A stretch of 7,263 nt of DNA from JAWLCG01 sp041687295 (lineage in GTDB: Bacteria > Planctomycetota > Phycisphaerae > SM23-33 > FEN-1343): the NCBI GenBank assembly GCA_041687295.1, contig JAWLCG010000267.1:1-7263 (forward strand), in the 5' to 3' direction. The position numbers and the translations under genes were made by a program. Numbering within the stretch: position 1 is the stretch's first letter; each line of letters starts with the position of its first letter. This document shows positions 5,587 through 7,263 of this stretch, in pieces. The notes beneath the pieces are model-generated. The model was not told where the DNA came from. It was given only the letters and a program-made list of their open reading frames with translations, and did not search any database.

Positions 5587-6335
5587 GCACGCTACTGCCC
5601 CTGGCCGCCATCGAGCTGAGCATCACCAACGTCATGCTGCTGATCGTCTCGACGGCCCTGATCAACAACTTCGTGCTGCACTACTTCGTGGGCATCTGCC
5701 CGTTCATCGGCGTCTCCAAACGCCTGGACACCGCCGCCGGCATGGGGGCGGCCGTCACCTTCGTCATGACCGTGGCGGCCATCCTTACCAAGACCGTCAC
5801 CTACTTCGTCACCGGCAACATGAACGTCACCGGCGGCCAGCCGGGCGTGCTGACCACGATGATCGCCGGGCGGGCGCTGGACCTGAGCTTCCTGAACTAC
5901 GTGGTCTACATCCTGGTCATCGCCGGGGCCGTCCAGTTCGTCGAGATGTACGTGCGGAAGTTCTTCCCCCCGCTGTACAAGGCCTTCGGCGTCTTCCTGC
6001 CGCTGATCACGACCAACTGCGCGATCCTCTTCGCCACGCTCATGATCATGATGCAGAACATGGGCTTCGCCGAGACGGTCATCTACTCCATCGCCGCGGG
6101 CATCGGCTTCACGATCGCCATCGCGATCATGGCCGGCCTGCGCGAGGAGCTGGACTTCGCCGACGTGCCCGAGCCGCTGCGGGGCCCAGCCATCACGCTG
6201 ATCGTCGCGGGCATCCTGGCCCTGGCGTTCCTGGGCTTCGCCGGCGTCCAGGGCCCCAGTCAGGCCGAGCCGGCCGACGCGAACGCACCGGCGCCGGCCC
6301 ACGTAGAAACCCCCGAGGCGGACGCCGCCGCCTGA
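5583..6335 (+). CDS. rnfA: Rnf complex subunit RnfA, integral membrane protein with C-terminal extension
   Basis: RnfA is the partner of RnfE in the membrane core and homologous to NqrE. The protein has NNFVLHYFVGICPFIGVSK with C39, LPLITTNCAILFA with C146, LREELDFADVPEPLRG and a last helix ending LALAFLGFAG, all family hallmarks. At 250 residues it is longer than the roughly 190-residue E. coli RnfA. The excess is a short N-terminal addition, a longer loop around residues 80-105 (TGNMNVTGGQPGVL), and an Ala/Pro/Glu-rich tail (222-250) after the last helix. ATG 5583 overlaps the rnfE stop and has GGAGG (5571-5575) 7 bases upstream. The same frame is open back to 4971, but that is a shadow within rnfE. 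The gap to rnfB is 25 bases. Confidence 0.96.
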   Translation: MSTLLPLAAIELSITNVMLLIVSTALINNFVLHYFVGICPFIGVSKRLDTAAGMGAAVTFVMTVAAILTKTVTYFVTGNMNVTGGQPGVLTTMIAGRALDLSFLNYVVYILVIAGAVQFVEMYVRKFFPPLYKAFGVFLPLITTNCAILFATLMIMMQNMGFAETVIYSIAAGIGFTIAIAIMAGLREELDFADVPEPLRGPAITLIVAGILALAFLGFAGVQGPSQAEPADANAPAPAHVETPEADAAA

Positions 6336-6360
6336 GTTCCCCACGCTTGAGGATGCTGCA

Positions 6361-7263
6361 ATGCTGGAAATGATCCCACTGCTCCTGCTGGCGGCCGGCA
6401 CGATGGTGCTGCTGGCCATCGGGTTTGGTCTGGTGCTGGGCTGGGCGAACGTGCGCTTCCACGTCGAGCAGGACCCGCGCGTCGACGCCATCAACCAGGC
6501 CCTGCCCGGCGCCAACTGCGGCGGCTGTGGCCTGGCCGGCTGCGGGGCCTTCGCCGAGGCCGTCGTCGAGGGCACCGCCAAGCCCGACGGCTGCCCGGTC
6601 GGCGGGGCCGACGTCGCCGCCCGCCTCGCCGAGATCCTCGGCATCGAGGTCAACCAGAGCTTCCCCTACCGCCCCGTCATCCACTGCGCCGCCGACTGCG
6701 ACAGCCGACTGGGCCTGGCCGACTACGCCGGCGAGCGGACCTGCTTCGCCGCCAACGTCATCGGCGGCGTGCAGGGCTGCACCTACGGCTGTTTGGGCTT
6801 CGGCGACTGCGCGACGAGCTGCCCCTTCGACGCCATCACCGTCGTCAACGGCCTGCCCCGCATCGACTACGCCCGCTGCACCGGCTGCGGCGCCTGCGAG
6901 CGGGCCTGCCCGCGCCACATCATCAACATGGTGCCCTTCAAGGCCAGCCGCATGCTCGTCATCGCCTGCTCCAACAAGGACATGGGCAAGCTGGTCCGCA
7001 ACGTCTGCAAGGTCGGCTGCCTGGGCTGCAAGGCCTGCACCCGCATCAGCGACGCCTTCCGCGTCGAGAACAACATCGCCCAGCTCGACTACGACAAGTA
7101 CGACCCCGACGCCGACTTCACGCCCGTCATCGACAAGTGCCCCATGAAGGGCATGCTCTTCGTCGGCCGGCCCAGCCCCAAGGACCTCCAGGCCGTCAAG
7201 GACCAGGACCTGCCGGCCGTCATCATGGACCAGTTCGAGACCACCGTCGATAAGACGCAGTGG
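6361..7263 (+). CDS. rnfB: Rnf complex subunit RnfB, multi-cluster ferredoxin-like protein (partial, 3' end outside window)
   Basis: RnfB accepts electrons from ferredoxin at the membrane surface. 301 residues are visible with no stop before the edge. An N-terminal helix (about 4-28) is followed by the RnfB Fe-S domain LPGANCGGCGLAGCGAF (C53, C56, C61, then C78), extra cysteines C109 and C113, and two ferredoxin-like [4Fe-4S] motifs. The first is C140-x3-C144-x5-C150-x3-C154 with CPFDAI; the second is C173/C176/C179/C183. A further cysteine set follows (C203, C216, C220, C223, C226, C260), as in the longer RnfB forms of anaerobes; enterobacterial RnfB lacks it. ATG 6361 has TTGAGGA upstream (GAGG 6349-6352, 8-base spacing). 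ATG 6370 is a weaker alternative. Confidence 0.95.
   Translation, partial: MLEMIPLLLLAAGTMVLLAIGFGLVLGWANVRFHVEQDPRVDAINQALPGANCGGCGLAGCGAFAEAVVEGTAKPDGCPVGGADVAARLAEILGIEVNQSFPYRPVIHCAADCDSRLGLADYAGERTCFAANVIGGVQGCTYGCLGFGDCATSCPFDAITVVNGLPRIDYARCTGCGACERACPRHIINMVPFKASRMLVIACSNKDMGKLVRNVCKVGCLGCKACTRISDAFRVENNIAQLDYDKYDPDADFTPVIDKCPMKGMLFVGRPSPKDLQAVKDQDLPAVIMDQFETTVDKTQW

Noticed and set aside
5592..6653. Minus-strand 353-codon frame over rnfA and rnfB
   Set aside because: Antisense shadow; both genes on the + strand have full motif support.

Overview
The window carries a nearly complete Rnf operon, encoding the membrane-bound ferredoxin:NAD+ oxidoreductase, in the order rnfC-rnfD-rnfG-rnfE-rnfA-rnfB. 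All genes are on the + strand, and rnfB runs off the right edge. DNA is very GC-rich and the rnf genes use mostly G/C-ending codons. The CDGEAB order is the one known from anaerobes such as Acetobacterium and Thermotoga, rather than the ABCDGE order of Escherichia coli. GC-rich codon use, GC-rich intergenic palindromes and a GxxExxY gene bordered by CACAGAGGA-type repeats suggest a free-living anaerobic or facultative bacterium, perhaps Planctomycetota (Phycisphaerae-like). That placement is an inference from memory, not a demonstrated assignment.

Layout: positions 1-425 hold no convincing gene. They contain a strong hairpin at the left edge, five tandem copies of a 23-base unit (41-155) and three further hairpins or palindromes. 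A sigma70-like promoter (426-455) precedes a small membrane protein resembling the RseC/MucC family (493-846, TTG start). It overlaps rnfC (843-2204) by four bases. A 195-base gap with an AT-rich heptamer run and three close palindromes separates rnfC from rnfD (2400-3422). A 754-base gap between rnfD and rnfG holds a GxxExxY-family gene (3532-4020) enclosed by a perfect 28-base inverted repeat. Then rnfG (4177-4875), rnfE (4885-5586), rnfA (5583-6335) and rnfB (6361 to the edge) follow with 9-base, overlapping and 25-base junctions.

How the genes work together: from established knowledge of Rnf, electrons pass between reduced ferredoxin and NAD+ through RnfB and RnfC (Fe-S and flavin subunits), the covalently flavinylated RnfD and RnfG, and the paired membrane subunits RnfA and RnfE. 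The transfer is coupled to Na+ or H+ translocation. All key motifs are visible: RnfC GxGGAGFP and two CxxCxxCxxxC sets, RnfD and RnfG flavinylation threonines, RnfA and RnfE membrane cysteines, and RnfB cluster motifs. The complex therefore looks functional.

The unusual content is accessory: two non-coding or mobile-looking insertions inside an otherwise compact operon, an upstream 23-base repeat array, a Cys-motif RseC-like protein, and low-complexity extensions on some Rnf subunits. I did not find a wholly new multi-gene system; the inverted-repeat-bounded GxxExxY module is the best candidate for something under-described.
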